This document shows, in pieces, positions 21,732 to 31,360 of a DNA stretch of 64,000 nt (its first letter is position 1; each line of letters starts with the position of its first letter). A program made the position numbers and the translations under genes. Location of the stretch: NCBI GenBank assembly GCA_023548195.1, contig JAJHZJ010000399.1:8313100-8377099 (forward strand). The letters are read 5' to 3'. The DNA is from Bettongia penicillata ogilbyi (taxonomy: Eukaryota; Chordata; Mammalia; Diprotodontia; Potoroidae). Below the pieces are notes generated by a model. That model was not told the origin of the DNA and ran no database searches. It saw only the letters and a list, made by a program, of their open reading frames with translations.

Positions 21732-22767
21732 CTATGTTTCATTGAAAGACCATATTTTCCCCTGAAGTATTATACTCAGTTTTGCTGGGTAGGTGATTCT
21801 TGGTTTGAGTCCTAGTTCCTTTGACTTCTGGAATATCCTATTCCACACTCTTCGATCCCTTAATGTAGAAGCTGCTAGATCTTGAGTTATCCTGATTGTA
21901 TTTCCACAATACTGGAATTGTTTCTTTCTAGCTGCTTGTAAGATTTTCTCCTTGAGCTGGGAATTCTGGAATTTGGCCACAATGTTCCTAGGTGTTTCTC
22001 TTTTTGGATCTCTTTCAGGTGGTGATCAATGGATTCTTTCAATACTTATTTTGCCCTCTGGTTCTAGAATGTCAGGGCAGTTTTCCTTGATAATTTCATG
22101 GAAGATGATGTCTAGGGTCCTTTTTTGATCATGACTTTCAGGTAGTCCCATAATTTTTAAATTGTCTCTCCTGGATCTATTTTCCAGGTCAGTTGTTTTT
22201 CCCATGAGATATTTCACATTCTCTTCCATTTTTTCATTCTTTTGGTTTTGTTTGGTGATTTCTTGGTTTCTCGTAAAGTCATTAGACTCCATCTGTTCCA
22301 TTCTAATTTTGAGAGAACTATTCTCTTCAGTGAGCTTTTGAACCTCCTTTTCCATTTGGCTTATTCTGCTTTTGAAAGCATTCTTTTCCTCATTGGCTTT
22401 TTGAACCTCTTTTGCCAATTGAGTGAGCCTATTTTTCAAGGTGTTATTTTCTTCAGCATTTTTTTGGGTCTCCTTTACCAAGGTATTGACCCGTTTTTCA
22501 TACTTTTCTTGCATCTCTCTCATTTCTCTTCCCAGTTTTTCCTCCACTTGTCTAACTTGCTTTTCAAAATCCTTTTTGAGCTCTTCCAAGGCCTGAGCCC
22601 ACCCGACATCCCCTTGGGATGTCTGGGGTACCGAGGCCCCGCCCTCCACATCTTTCCCTGTTGGCAAGAATATGTCCTCGTCATCGTCAGATCCGAAAGT
22701 TGGGATCATTTGCACCTGTTCAAAAAAAACTCTCTATAGTCTTATTTTTCTTCCTTTTTCTAGGCAT
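21732..22767 (-). pseudogene. L1 ORF1 of half-L1 copy, nearly intact
   Basis: ORF1p is the RNA-binding chaperone of the L1 RNP. The expected start is ATG at 22767 (MPRKRKK). A run of eight T (22722-22729 region) puts the next part out of frame by one base. From 22715 the frame is open through a long heptad-rich coiled coil (22580-22250 region, with QVRQVEEKLGREMREM), an RRM-like part (SRRDNLKIMGLPE), then a single TGA at 22028-22026 where the other copy has CGA, a CpG transition. After it the C-terminal domain runs unbroken (FQNSQLKEKI, RITYPAKLSI) to TAG at 21734-21732. In sum there is one frameshift and one nonsense codon in about 345 codons. The end lies ~23 residues earlier than in the other L1s here. 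Confidence 0.85.
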
Positions 22768-23545
22768 TTTCCCAGCCAGTTACTTGACTTCTGAGATTCC
22801 TGTCCACCCCCGCCTAGATCCACCCAGCTAGTGCTTGGGGTCTGAGATTCAAATGGGCTTTCCACGCTGCGCCCGGCTGCTAATCAATGTGAGCTTTAGT
22901 TCTGGTGCTGGGGTGGGGGCAGGGCCACCTTCCCGGCTCAGTTCCCTCAGGGGCTTTATGCAGAGACCTTCAGAAATGGAGCGGGTGGGGCAGGGCCATC
23001 TCCCAGGCTCAGCTCCTTCAGGTGGTTTATGCAGAGACTTTCAGTAATGAAGATCCTGCCTGCTGCTGGGGGAGTTCCGGGCCACCGCTGCCTCCGCCGC
23101 CACCCCTGCCTCTGCTTCTCTGCCTCCGCCGCTTCCCGCCCCTGCCTCTGCCTCCACCGCTTCCTCCTGAGGGGACCCGAGCCACGGAGACACCCCGCTC
23201 CCCTCTCCGTCAGCCCAGGCATGTCTCTCACTGACCTGTAGAGTCTGTGGGTGGAGGGACCTTCCAGGCCCCTGGAGCTTCCGTCCCTGAAGCCTGCTCA
23301 GATCAGCTTCTCTGGGGCCGCGGCCAGGGCAGCGCTGGGGTGGGGTCCACTTTCCGGGGCACGATGGACCCTGGGGACGGCTCTCCAGGGCTCTCTGGAG
23401 TGGAAATCTCTTCCACTATGTTTCTGCACCCCCTGCAGTGATCCAGAACTTCTGGGGAACTCTTCTTACATTAAATATATGGGCTGTGGGTTCGGAGCTC
23501 GCAAACATGTGTCTTTCTACTCCGCCATCTTGACTCCACCCCCCA
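22768..23545 (-). promoter_or_regulatory. CpG-rich L1-type 5' UTR / internal promoter region
   Basis: This is the 5' UTR of the minus-strand half-L1. CpG-containing words are frequent between about 22860 and 23340 (CCGCCGCCACC, CCGCCGCTTCCC, GGGGCCGCGGCC), unlike the AT-rich, CpG-poor surroundings. L1 5' UTRs carry an internal RNA polymerase II promoter, so transcription would run leftward into ORF1. Promoter activity is inferred from position only. Confidence 0.6.
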
Positions 23546-23719
23546 AGCATCCATATTTTTTACAAGAGGTTTCATTTTCTTTTTTTTCATCAGTGAGAAA
23601 GGGTTGAAGAATATGTATTTTTGTTCATTGAACAAACTTTTAAAAAAGATGGAAATGGAGAAATGGAAAAAAATGAAGTCTACAAATATACTTCTTTTTC
23701 CTGAAAGAAAGGAAAGAGA

Positions 23720-23811
23720 GAAGGAAGGAAGGAAGGAAGGAAGGAAGGAAGGAAGGAAGGAAGGAAGGAAGGAAGGAAGGAAGGAAGGAAGGAAGGAAGG
23801 AAGGAAGGAAG
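23720..23811. repeat. (GGAA)n microsatellite
   Basis: About 23 near-perfect GGAA units followed by a purine-rich flank to ~23900. Confidence 0.95.
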
Positions 23812-23929
23812 GGAGAAAGAAGAAGGAAAGGTGAAAGAAAGATGAAAATAAGGAAAGAAGGAAGAAAAAAGAAGGAAAGAAAAGAGAACAAGAAGAGAAG
23901 AATGATGTTCTCAGAAAAGAGCCTGAACA

Positions 23930-24010
23930 TTTATTACCTGCTCAAGTACCAGCTCTTCCATATACTGGCTATGTGAGCCTGGCCAAGTCATTTAATTTAG
24001 CACCCATAGC
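23930..24010 (+). mobile_element. MIR fragment
   Basis: Short core-like text: TATACTGGCTATGTGAGCCT and GGCCAAGTCATTTAATTT. Confidence 0.5.
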
Positions 24011-24374
24011 AACTATTTAAGGTTGCAGAGCAGGTACTAAGTAGAGGAAGTTTCTAACCAGGAGCTTCCTCTGCAAATTAAATAGTAAGACCAATCTTAC
24101 AAAACAAAACAAAGCAAAATTCTGGTATGACCCTTGGGGTACACATATTACAGTTAGAGTATACCTGTCTTCTCTAAGTATGTGTGTGATTTCCTTTATT
24201 TCTTTATTGGAATACATATAGGCTGTCTCAGACTCTTCTCACTTAAATCAAACAAAATCTCTTTTATACACTCAAATACAACTATATACTAGAAAATACT
24301 GAATTATTTCAATAACTCACTGGTTCAGGTTTTTGTCAGTGCTGTTACTCTTTTCACCAGCACAGATCCCAACT

Positions 24375-25110
24375 TGTCTGTGGTCTTCAAAGGTTACTGC
24401 TATGTCAGGAAAATCTCATCACCCTGACCACAGCCTATCTTTCCAAACTCATTAGATGTCTTCCTGCTCCTGCACTCTGCAATCCAGCCAGACTGACTTT
24501 CTCTCTGTTCCTCATTCACTCACAATCAGTCTCCTACCTCTGAGCCTTTGCACTGATTGTTACACAAACCTGGAATGTAGTCCCTCTGACCTCTGCCTTA
24601 TAGGGTCCCTCTTTAAGATGCATCTCAAGCACCATCTTCCACTTGAGCCTTCCCAATTTCCAGGGCCCTTCCTCCCACATTACCTTCTATTTGTATTTAT
24701 TAGCTTTATATTTGTGCTATATATTTGTATATGCACTTCTTGTCTCCCTTATTAGAATGTAAGCACATTCAAAGGTTGACAAGGATTCCTGAGAACTGGT
24801 TATGAAGAATGGTATGCTTTTCCACCTGACTCAGAAGTGATTGACTCTAGATGCAGAGAGAGACTTATTTTTGAACAGGGACAATGTCACTATTTGTTTT
24901 TGTTACCTTTTCATATTTGTTACAAAGTTCCTATTTTTCTTTTTTTCTCTCTCAATGAAGGTAGAGTTGAAAGGAAAATAAAATAAAGATGTATTAATTT
25001 TTTAAAAAGATTGTAACTTCGATGCAAGTAAGGATTGTTTCCTTCTTTGTATTTGTATTGCCAGTCTAGCATAGTCCTTGGCACGTAAAAAGTACATAAC
25101 AAATACTGAT
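24375..25110 (+). mobile_element. L2 LINE 3' end, split by an L1 tail
   Basis: L2 blocks in order: TCTCATCACCCTGACC, CCTCTGAGCCTTTGCACTG, CACAAACCTGGAATGTAGTC, AGCACCATCTTCCACTTGAG and TTAGAATGTAAGCACATTC. After an L1 insertion at 24775-25008 the L2 resumes with GATGCAAGTAAGGATTGTTT, TAGTCCTTGGCACGTAAAAA and CAAATACTGATGGATTGATG, its usual terminus. Confidence 0.8.
24775..25008 (+). mobile_element. Short L1 3' end inserted in L2
   Basis: L1 3'-UTR text (CACCTGACTCAGAAGTGATT, GACAATGTCACTATTTGTTT, TTTGTTACAAAGTTCC, GGAAAATAAAATAAAGA) ends in A/T-rich sequence. It breaks the L2 between its AGAATGTAAGC block and its terminal part. Confidence 0.7.
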
Positions 25111-25240
25111 GGATTGATGTTAGGTCCTGAGGCTCTAAATTCAGAGCTCTTCACACAGCATTACCCAAGCCAGGACTCAATTTAAAATAGATTTATTGAA
25201 TCATTCTAACTACCCACTTTGTACTATGAAACTGCTGACC

Positions 25241-25462
25241 ATTGTTGTTCATTTGTGTCTGACTCTTTGTGACCTCATGGTCTTGTCCATGGGATTTATT
25301 TCCTCCTCCAGTGTGTCTCCATTTTCCAGATGAGGAACTGAAGCAAGTAGGGGTTAAGTGACTTGCCCAACGCACACGAGATAGTGTCAAAGACTGAATT
25401 TGAATTCGGATCTTCCTGACTCCAGGTTCCGTGCTCCATCCACTGCACTGCCTAACTGCCCC
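25241..25462 (-). mobile_element. tRNA-headed SINE with RTE-like tail
   Basis: Read tail-first: GTTGTTCATTTGTGTCTGAC, CTCTTTGTGACCTCATGG, CCAGATGAGGAACTGAAG, TTAAGTGACTTGCCCAACG, TTGAATTCGGATCTTCCTGA, and a head CTCCATCCACTGCACTGCC. Confidence 0.8.
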
Positions 25463-27165
25463 TATCACAGAAGGTTGGCTATCAAAGAATCAAAATCTGA
25501 GAGCTGGGATGGGCATCAGTCGCCATCAAGTCTGATCTATACAGAAAAGAAAGCCTACAAATACTCTTCCAGCCCAAGCAGAATAACTATAGGATCTCAT
25601 TCCTTGATTTTTCTCTTCTCCTACCTGCCTCTGCCTGTGCCACATGGGCAATATAGCCACAGTGGAGTCACAGTGTCAAGACATGAAGAAAAAGGCAATT
25701 TCCCTACCACCTTAATCCCGCCCTGTAAGAACAGGCAATCCTCATCAAAACCAACTCTCTCAACTATAACACAGCAGGGATAGTTGGGCTCATTATTTTG
25801 TTGGGTTTTTTCCAGGTCAGGGCATTGAAATATATGGTGTTTCACTGAATCTAGCTGTGGAAAACATTAAAAAACAATGACTCATCTCTGTTAATAAAAA
25901 TCAGTTCTCAAAGAAGGGGAAAATATGTAGTAAGAAGAGGTCACTTCAAGCTATAGAATTAAGTGGTCTAATTGGAGCCCCTCCAATCCCTAAATTGCAA
26001 AGACTCAGAATGAAGATGGATTTCTGATTGGTTTTCCTTTTACTAGGTTTGCTGGTTTCCATGTTGTGTGCTCAGGTTATAGGAAAACAGCTCTTGCCAA
26101 ATCATCGTTGTTCTGAAGTTATTCCTGTGCAAAAATGCCTTAGTAGATAGATACCCAATTTCCATTTGATATTCCATGTCTGAGTCCTGAGGTTGGTACA
26201 ATATTCCACTAGCTCTCCAGACAAATAGACCAGTACTGTACAGTGTCTCTTTTGTTGGTACTGTCTAGAACCCAAGTCTCAGGACAAAGAACTTGAAGTA
26301 AACAAGCCAAAATTGGGAACTTGGCCAGCTGACATATCAATGCCCTGTGGTGCTAATCTATGGAACACGTTCTCAGATGATGACACAATTACATTTTAGC
26401 AACTGCTCAAGGCCAAAGCCTGACATCATCATCAACAGAATCTTATTTCCCACTTTCTCATTTTCAGCCTTACAATTCTATTATGGTCTTCATAAGAGAA
26501 ATTACAACCTAGTCCCAGCATGGTGATTAACTGATCAAAGTGGGAATGGGCTGAAAGATCAAGGAAGCTTTAAAACATTTTGATCCCAAACCATGTCAGC
26601 TCTGGCCATCTCTTTCTACAAATAAATTAACTTTCTGGTTCTCTTTCTCTATCCTTCCCCACTGTACCCCACCCTCTCCTCTCACAAATGACTGACTTCT
26701 TGGACTGGGAACATTCAGAGCTCAAGGTAGCTGCAAATAGGTTTTGGAATTGAACCACGAACTAGCTTCTTTACTACGCAGCACCACTTTCTCCTCCCAA
26801 AGGGAAGGCAGGGAAAAAAGCATGAGGATTTAAAGGAGGCCAGCAGAAGGGAAACATATCTCTTCATGGTGTTGTGAATGGTCTTTTTAAAGTGTACCAC
26901 TCATAATTACTTGCTATTTTACATTATCATTATATTAAATCACCACAGCAATGACATTGCAAAGTGCATTTTATTCAGAAGCATCATTGTCAGAACACAG
27001 TCATTTTTATTATTTTACTAGATGTGTCATTGCATCATCCCCACATTCCCCCATCTAATCTGCATGATGTATTTTGCCCTACTCAGGACAAATAAGTAGA
27101 AGCATAAGTCCTTCATGCCTAGAAGGGCAGGAAATACAAATTCACTACTCTATGATGCTAATCTG
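25463..27165. other. Unassigned intergenic DNA
   Basis: About 1.7 kb with no recognised interspersed repeat and no supported exon. Frames of 61-127 codons here lack any family signature. Confidence 0.5.
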
Positions 27166-27408
27166 TGAGAGAGATGGAAGATGGAAAGAGAGAGATGGAG
27201 AAAGAGACAGAAAGAGATAGAGAGACTGAGACAAAGGAGAGGAGGGAGAAAGAGAGACAGGGACAGAGTGGAACACAGCAAAGGGGGAGAAGAGAGGCAG
27301 AGAGAGGGAGGGGGAAGAAAGAGAAGGGGAGGGGAGAGAGAGACAGATGAACAGAGACAGAGATAGACATAGAGAGACACAGACAGAAATAGAAGAGAAG
27401 AAGTGGGC
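27166..27408. repeat. GA-rich low-complexity tract
   Basis: Dominated by GAGA, GGAGA and GACAGA steps with few pyrimidines. It lies immediately upstream of an RTE-derived repeat. The Leu/Ser- and Glu/Arg-rich frames over it are composition artefacts. Confidence 0.85.
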
Positions 27409-27436
27409 AACAGTGTAAGAGTATACAAAGCCAAGG

Positions 27437-27937
27437 GTGTTCAAGGAGGATTAGCACCTATGGTTTGAGGGCATGCTGAGTCCCTTTCAGGGTTGCTCAT
27501 TCATCTTTGGTGTCAACCTGCCATCCAACTCAACTATGGTTCCAAAAAACTGCAGCATGCATAATGGCTACACACTGGTAAAAACCAGCTGGGCAGATGG
27601 GCTAAACCACATTGCATATAACCTCAAATACATCAGTGAGTTAGGGGAATGAGCAGATGAGAACAGTTTGTTCTAACAGCCATGAAGCAACTGAAGCAGG
27701 TGCTGTGGGGCACTTAGACCTTGGTCAGATATCAAAGGTGCTTAGGTCATCCACTGAATCTGGGGCCATCTCCAGTCATCTTGACTTTTGTCTTGCTACT
27801 GGACTTAAAAGACTGAAAGAGAGAGTGAGACTGACAACTTTGTGTAGCTCTGCCTCACTTAAATCTAATTCATGTACATCTCAAGACATCACCCCATGAT
27901 GTCATTGGTCATCTTCAAAAATTAAGGATGAGCAACA
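27437..27937 (+). mobile_element. Non-autonomous RTE derivative
   Basis: It begins GTGTTCAAGGAGGATTAGCA and ends ATTGGTCATCTTCAAAAATT followed by GGATGAGCAACA. The first ~450 bp are homologous to the 5' end of the RTE LINE at 37079, and the last part resembles an RTE 3' end. No coding sequence lies between, so it appears to be an internally deleted, SINE-like RTE relative. The copy at 47375-47914 has the same structure. Confidence 0.7.
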
Positions 27938-28104
27938 TAAAGTCAAAGAAATTGAGGAAGAAGCAGCCTAATGTCTCTTATTGGAGACCAGACTATCTAA
28001 GAACTGAACTTAATAACTTGGTACTTGGGGTCCCTAGAAGGGCTCTTTTAGGTGAGAAGGTGTAGTGTCCCAGCCCCTTGGACCCATCATCAGTTTTTAG
28101 TGTT

Positions 28105-28494
28105 AGAAAAGAAAAATAAAAAATAGAGAGAAAAGAAATATGACAAAGAAAAAAAGACAGCCCATGAAGAGAAAGGAAACAGAAAGACAAGAGAGAGATG
28201 AAAGAGAAAAAGGAAAGCAAGCACATATGAAGAGAGCAAAGAAAGAAAAAGAAGAAACAAGGAAAGAGAGGGAAGGAGAAAGAAAAGAGAAAACGGGGGA
28301 AAGGTACAGAGTAAAGGAAGAAGAAGGTGAGACAGAGTAGAAGGGAGAGGAGAGAGAGAAGTAAACAGAAGAGAGAGAAAGAAAGGAGGGGAAAAGAGAG
28401 GAGGGAGGGAGAATAGGGAGAGAGAGAAAAAGAAAAGACAATGAAGAGAAGAAAGATGAAAAAGAAGAGGTAGAGGGAAGGAAGAAGAGAAAGG
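28105..28494. repeat. Long polypurine tract
   Basis: About 390 bp in which the plus strand is overwhelmingly A and G, with only scattered C and T. The motif mix (GAAAGA, GAGAGA, GGAAAGA) is irregular rather than a simple microsatellite. Open frames on both strands here (Lys/Glu/Arg-rich on plus, Ser/Leu/Phe-rich on minus) follow from the composition. Confidence 0.9.
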
Positions 28495-30150
28495 ACTTTC
28501 CTTCTGACTTCAGTAAAGGGTGGTCTCTTGGAATTCAAAATTCTCAAAGACAGCGACTCATCTCAAGATTCCTTATCCTCATGTTTTATGATTTTAACAA
28601 TAGTCTTCTCACAGGGTACAATAAAAGTCCTCCAGGAGCTTGGAGGAACATAGAACTGCATGATCCAGTCACATTCTACTTCTTCTTTCCTCTTTCAAAC
28701 TCTGGTACATGTACCAGTACCCTGAACTTACAGGAAAGGCAAACCATTGTGAATCTTCAGAGAGCGGCTCACTGTATCCTTTCATAGCTTTCTGTGAGGC
28801 TATGTTAGCAGTGCTGGAATGCAGTCGTTGCCAATTTACAAAAAGCACACAGCAAGAGGAAGAATGGGAAAGGACCATGGAGACTTGTGTTTCCCCAGGG
28901 TTCTCCTTGTTGTTCTCGATGGCCCCACTCTCACTCACTGGAAGACTTTCCCTGGATGGACAGAGGACCATGATTTTTTAAGTCATGAAAAAAGTGAACA
29001 TAGGGAAACTTGAGTGAGACTAGTTACCTTGAAGAATTTGGATGGGGTGGAGAATGACTTCACAATTTTCACTGCCCTTTGGGGTAACAGTTCAGAGAGG
29101 GAGATATTTTTGCCACAGAAGGAGTTGAGGAATAGAGCACATAGAGTGGGGCCTCTATAGAGGGCCAGAAACTCAATAAATTAAAAAATGTTTTTCTGAA
29201 GAACTATATTTGGGAAATTGCTTTCCGTAGGAGCTAATTTGCTATTCCATTCAGGCAATAGAGTTTCTCCAAATTGGTCACTGCAGCTGCATTTGTCACC
29301 ATCCTTATCATGTATTACTAAATATACCCTGGTAGGAAGAACTATGCTATTGTATTTACAGCTAAATGTATTCAAAGAATGTCTTAAAGACCATTCTTTA
29401 TCATCAGCACAGTTATTATGTTAGAATGTTATAACTTATGGGTAAAAGTGTATTGGTATATGGAACAGACAAATTATCAGGATGTCCAAACTGGAAGGTT
29501 GTTGTAACAATCAGGTAAGAGTTGATGAAAACTTGAATCAAGGTGGTAACCCAAGTATGAACAGAAGGTTTTAAATGGGAAATATGGTAGAATATCCAAG
29601 ATTTGAAAATTTCAAGTGAATTTTGGAAGGGAAGGATGAGTCAAGAATGAGAACTTTCTCTCCTACTTTAAAGAAAAAATAGAGGCCAACCATTCTTAAC
29701 TTCCTCTTCTCTACCTCACATCTCAAAAATCTATTGACATCACCCTCATTCTCTCCTTCACTATTCAAGTATTTGACAAACAAGTGGTGGCATGTCTTGT
29801 CAAGTCCAGCTTTTCTATTTATGCCCTTTGAACTTCACCATTTAATTGGAATTGTCATATCCGAGGTTAACAGTGAACTCTTCATTGCTAAGTATGATTT
29901 TCTCAGCCCTCATCCTTCTTGGTTTCTTTGCAGCATTTAACTGACCAGTTCCTCCTCCTACAGACTCTCATCTTCCTGAAGTTTTGGGACAATGCTCCCT
30001 TCCAATAGTCTGAGTTCTGAATCATTATTCATGTCCCTACCCACTAGCTCTGGGTTACACCAGGTCTTTGCCCCTGGTTTTTCTTTTCTTCTCTCTCTAC
30101 ATTCCCACTCTGTGATCTCATCAACTATAGGCTCAATTATTATCTCATAA
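28495..30150. other. Unassigned intergenic DNA
   Basis: About 1.65 kb with no recognised repeat and no supported exon. Confidence 0.5.
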
Positions 30151-30154
30151 TATA

Positions 30155-30350
30155 ATGGAAAATGTGCTGAATTTGGAGTCAGAAGACCTGGGTTCAAGTC
30201 CTACCTATGCAACTTAATAGCTGTGTAACTTTGGGTAAATCATTTAACCGCTTTGGACCTCTGTTTCCTCATCTTTAAATTAAAAGGTTGGAGTTAGGTG
30301 GCCTCTATTGTCTGTTCCACCTCTAACTTTACAATCTTTGACCTCTAAGC
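30155..30350 (+). mobile_element. MIR-type SINE
   Basis: Blocks: TTTGGAGTCAGAAGACCTGG, the B-box-like GGTTCAAGTCC, AGCTGTGTAACTTTGGGTAA and CTCTGTTTCCTCATCTTTAA. Confidence 0.7.
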
Positions 30351-30720
30351 AGAATATTCCCAGAAGTCAATGAAAGAGTTGAAGGAAACTATTTGAATCA
30401 TAGACTTTTTGGTAAATTTATTTTTAAAATTCCAAGCTAAATATTAAAAATGAAAAAGGTCATTTCATATGCAAAGTAGAAGAAAGAAGTGGATTAAATG
30501 TGAAACCATGAATCTACTACACTTTTATTTTTTTTACAAAGTGTGTGAAAACATGTTACTTTCAAAGCTTTCGTCCTTAATTTCTTTCCGTACATTTTAA
30601 ATTATATGTCAATGAACTTCTTTTATTTGTTTTTCTTTGTAACTCCAAGTTCTCCATCTTCCTAAGATACCTCCTCCATTGAAAAAAAAAAGAAAAAAAT
30701 GCTTGTAAGCAGTAAACATT

Positions 30721-30952
30721 TGTTATTCAGTCATTTTGTCATGTTTGACCGTACTATTCATGGAGTTTTCTTGGTAAAGGTACTAGAGTGGTTTGTCATT
30801 TTCTTTTCTAGTGGATTAAGGTAAAGAGAAGTTATGTGACTTGCTCAGTGTCATACAGCTAGGAAGTACATGAGGCCATATTTGAACTCAGGTCTTTCTG
30901 ACTCCAGACCCAGTACTCTATCCATTCATTGAGTCACCTAGATACCCCCAAG
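30721..30952 (-). mobile_element. tRNA-headed SINE with RTE-like tail
   Basis: Tail-first: TGTTATTCAGTCATTTTGTC, GTTTTCTTGGTAAAGGTACT, GACTTGCTCAGTGTCATACA, AACTCAGGTCTTTCTGACTC and TATCCATTCATTGAGTCACC. Confidence 0.75.
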
Positions 30953-31360
30953 AAGTAAACGTAGTCAAGCAAAAAAAAAAAAAAATCCACTCCATGCATG
31001 TTTAAAAATTAATGTCTCCTTCTCTACTTTGAGTCTATCATCTTTCTGTGAGGAGGCTGTAGCATACTTTATTATTAGCCCCCTGCAATGGTAGTCTATT
31101 ATTGTATCGATCAAGAGCTCTTAAGTGATTCAGTGTTTTTTTTCTTTAACATATTGTTGCTATATAAATTAGCAGCTAGCTGAACCTGAAGTCAGGAAGA
31201 TTCATCTTCCTGAGTTCAAATTTGACCTCAGACACTTACTAGCCGTGTGACCCTGGGCAAATCATTAACCCTGTTGGCCTTTGTTTGCTCTTTTGTAAAA
31301 TGAGCTGAAGAAGGAAATGGCAAACAACTCTATTATCTTTGCCCAAAAATATCCCAAATG

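Larger units (their letters stand above)
20628..23561 (-). mobile_element. Near-complete ORF2-less L1 (HAL1-like)
   Basis: The structure on the minus strand is a 5' UTR beginning at ~23545 (with AGATGGCGGAG near its start), ORF1 (22767-21732), a spacer/3' UTR, and an A-rich end at ~20644. There is no ORF2. It is flanked by a matching 16-bp direct repeat AGCATCCATATTTTTT at 20628-20643 and 23546-23561, taken as the target-site duplication. The inferred nick in a T-run fits the TTTT/AA preference of L1 endonuclease. Where ORF2 should begin, the spacer continues straight into 3' UTR, exactly as in the plus-strand copy at 49695-52546. Over the ORF1 3' end the two copies differ at only about 5 positions in ~240. 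Confidence 0.9.

Noticed and set aside
22242..22739. 165-codon plus-strand frame
   Set aside because: It is the antisense shadow of the coiled-coil part of L1 ORF1. The sense strand carries the recognisable protein.
23604..23930. Frames over the GGAA repeat on both strands
   Set aside because: Microsatellite translation (KEGR and SFLPSFLP units).
27145..28547. Several frames of 90-184 codons on both strands
   Set aside because: All sit on polypurine/polypyrimidine tracts, giving Ser/Leu/Phe-rich or Lys/Glu/Arg-rich runs in every frame.
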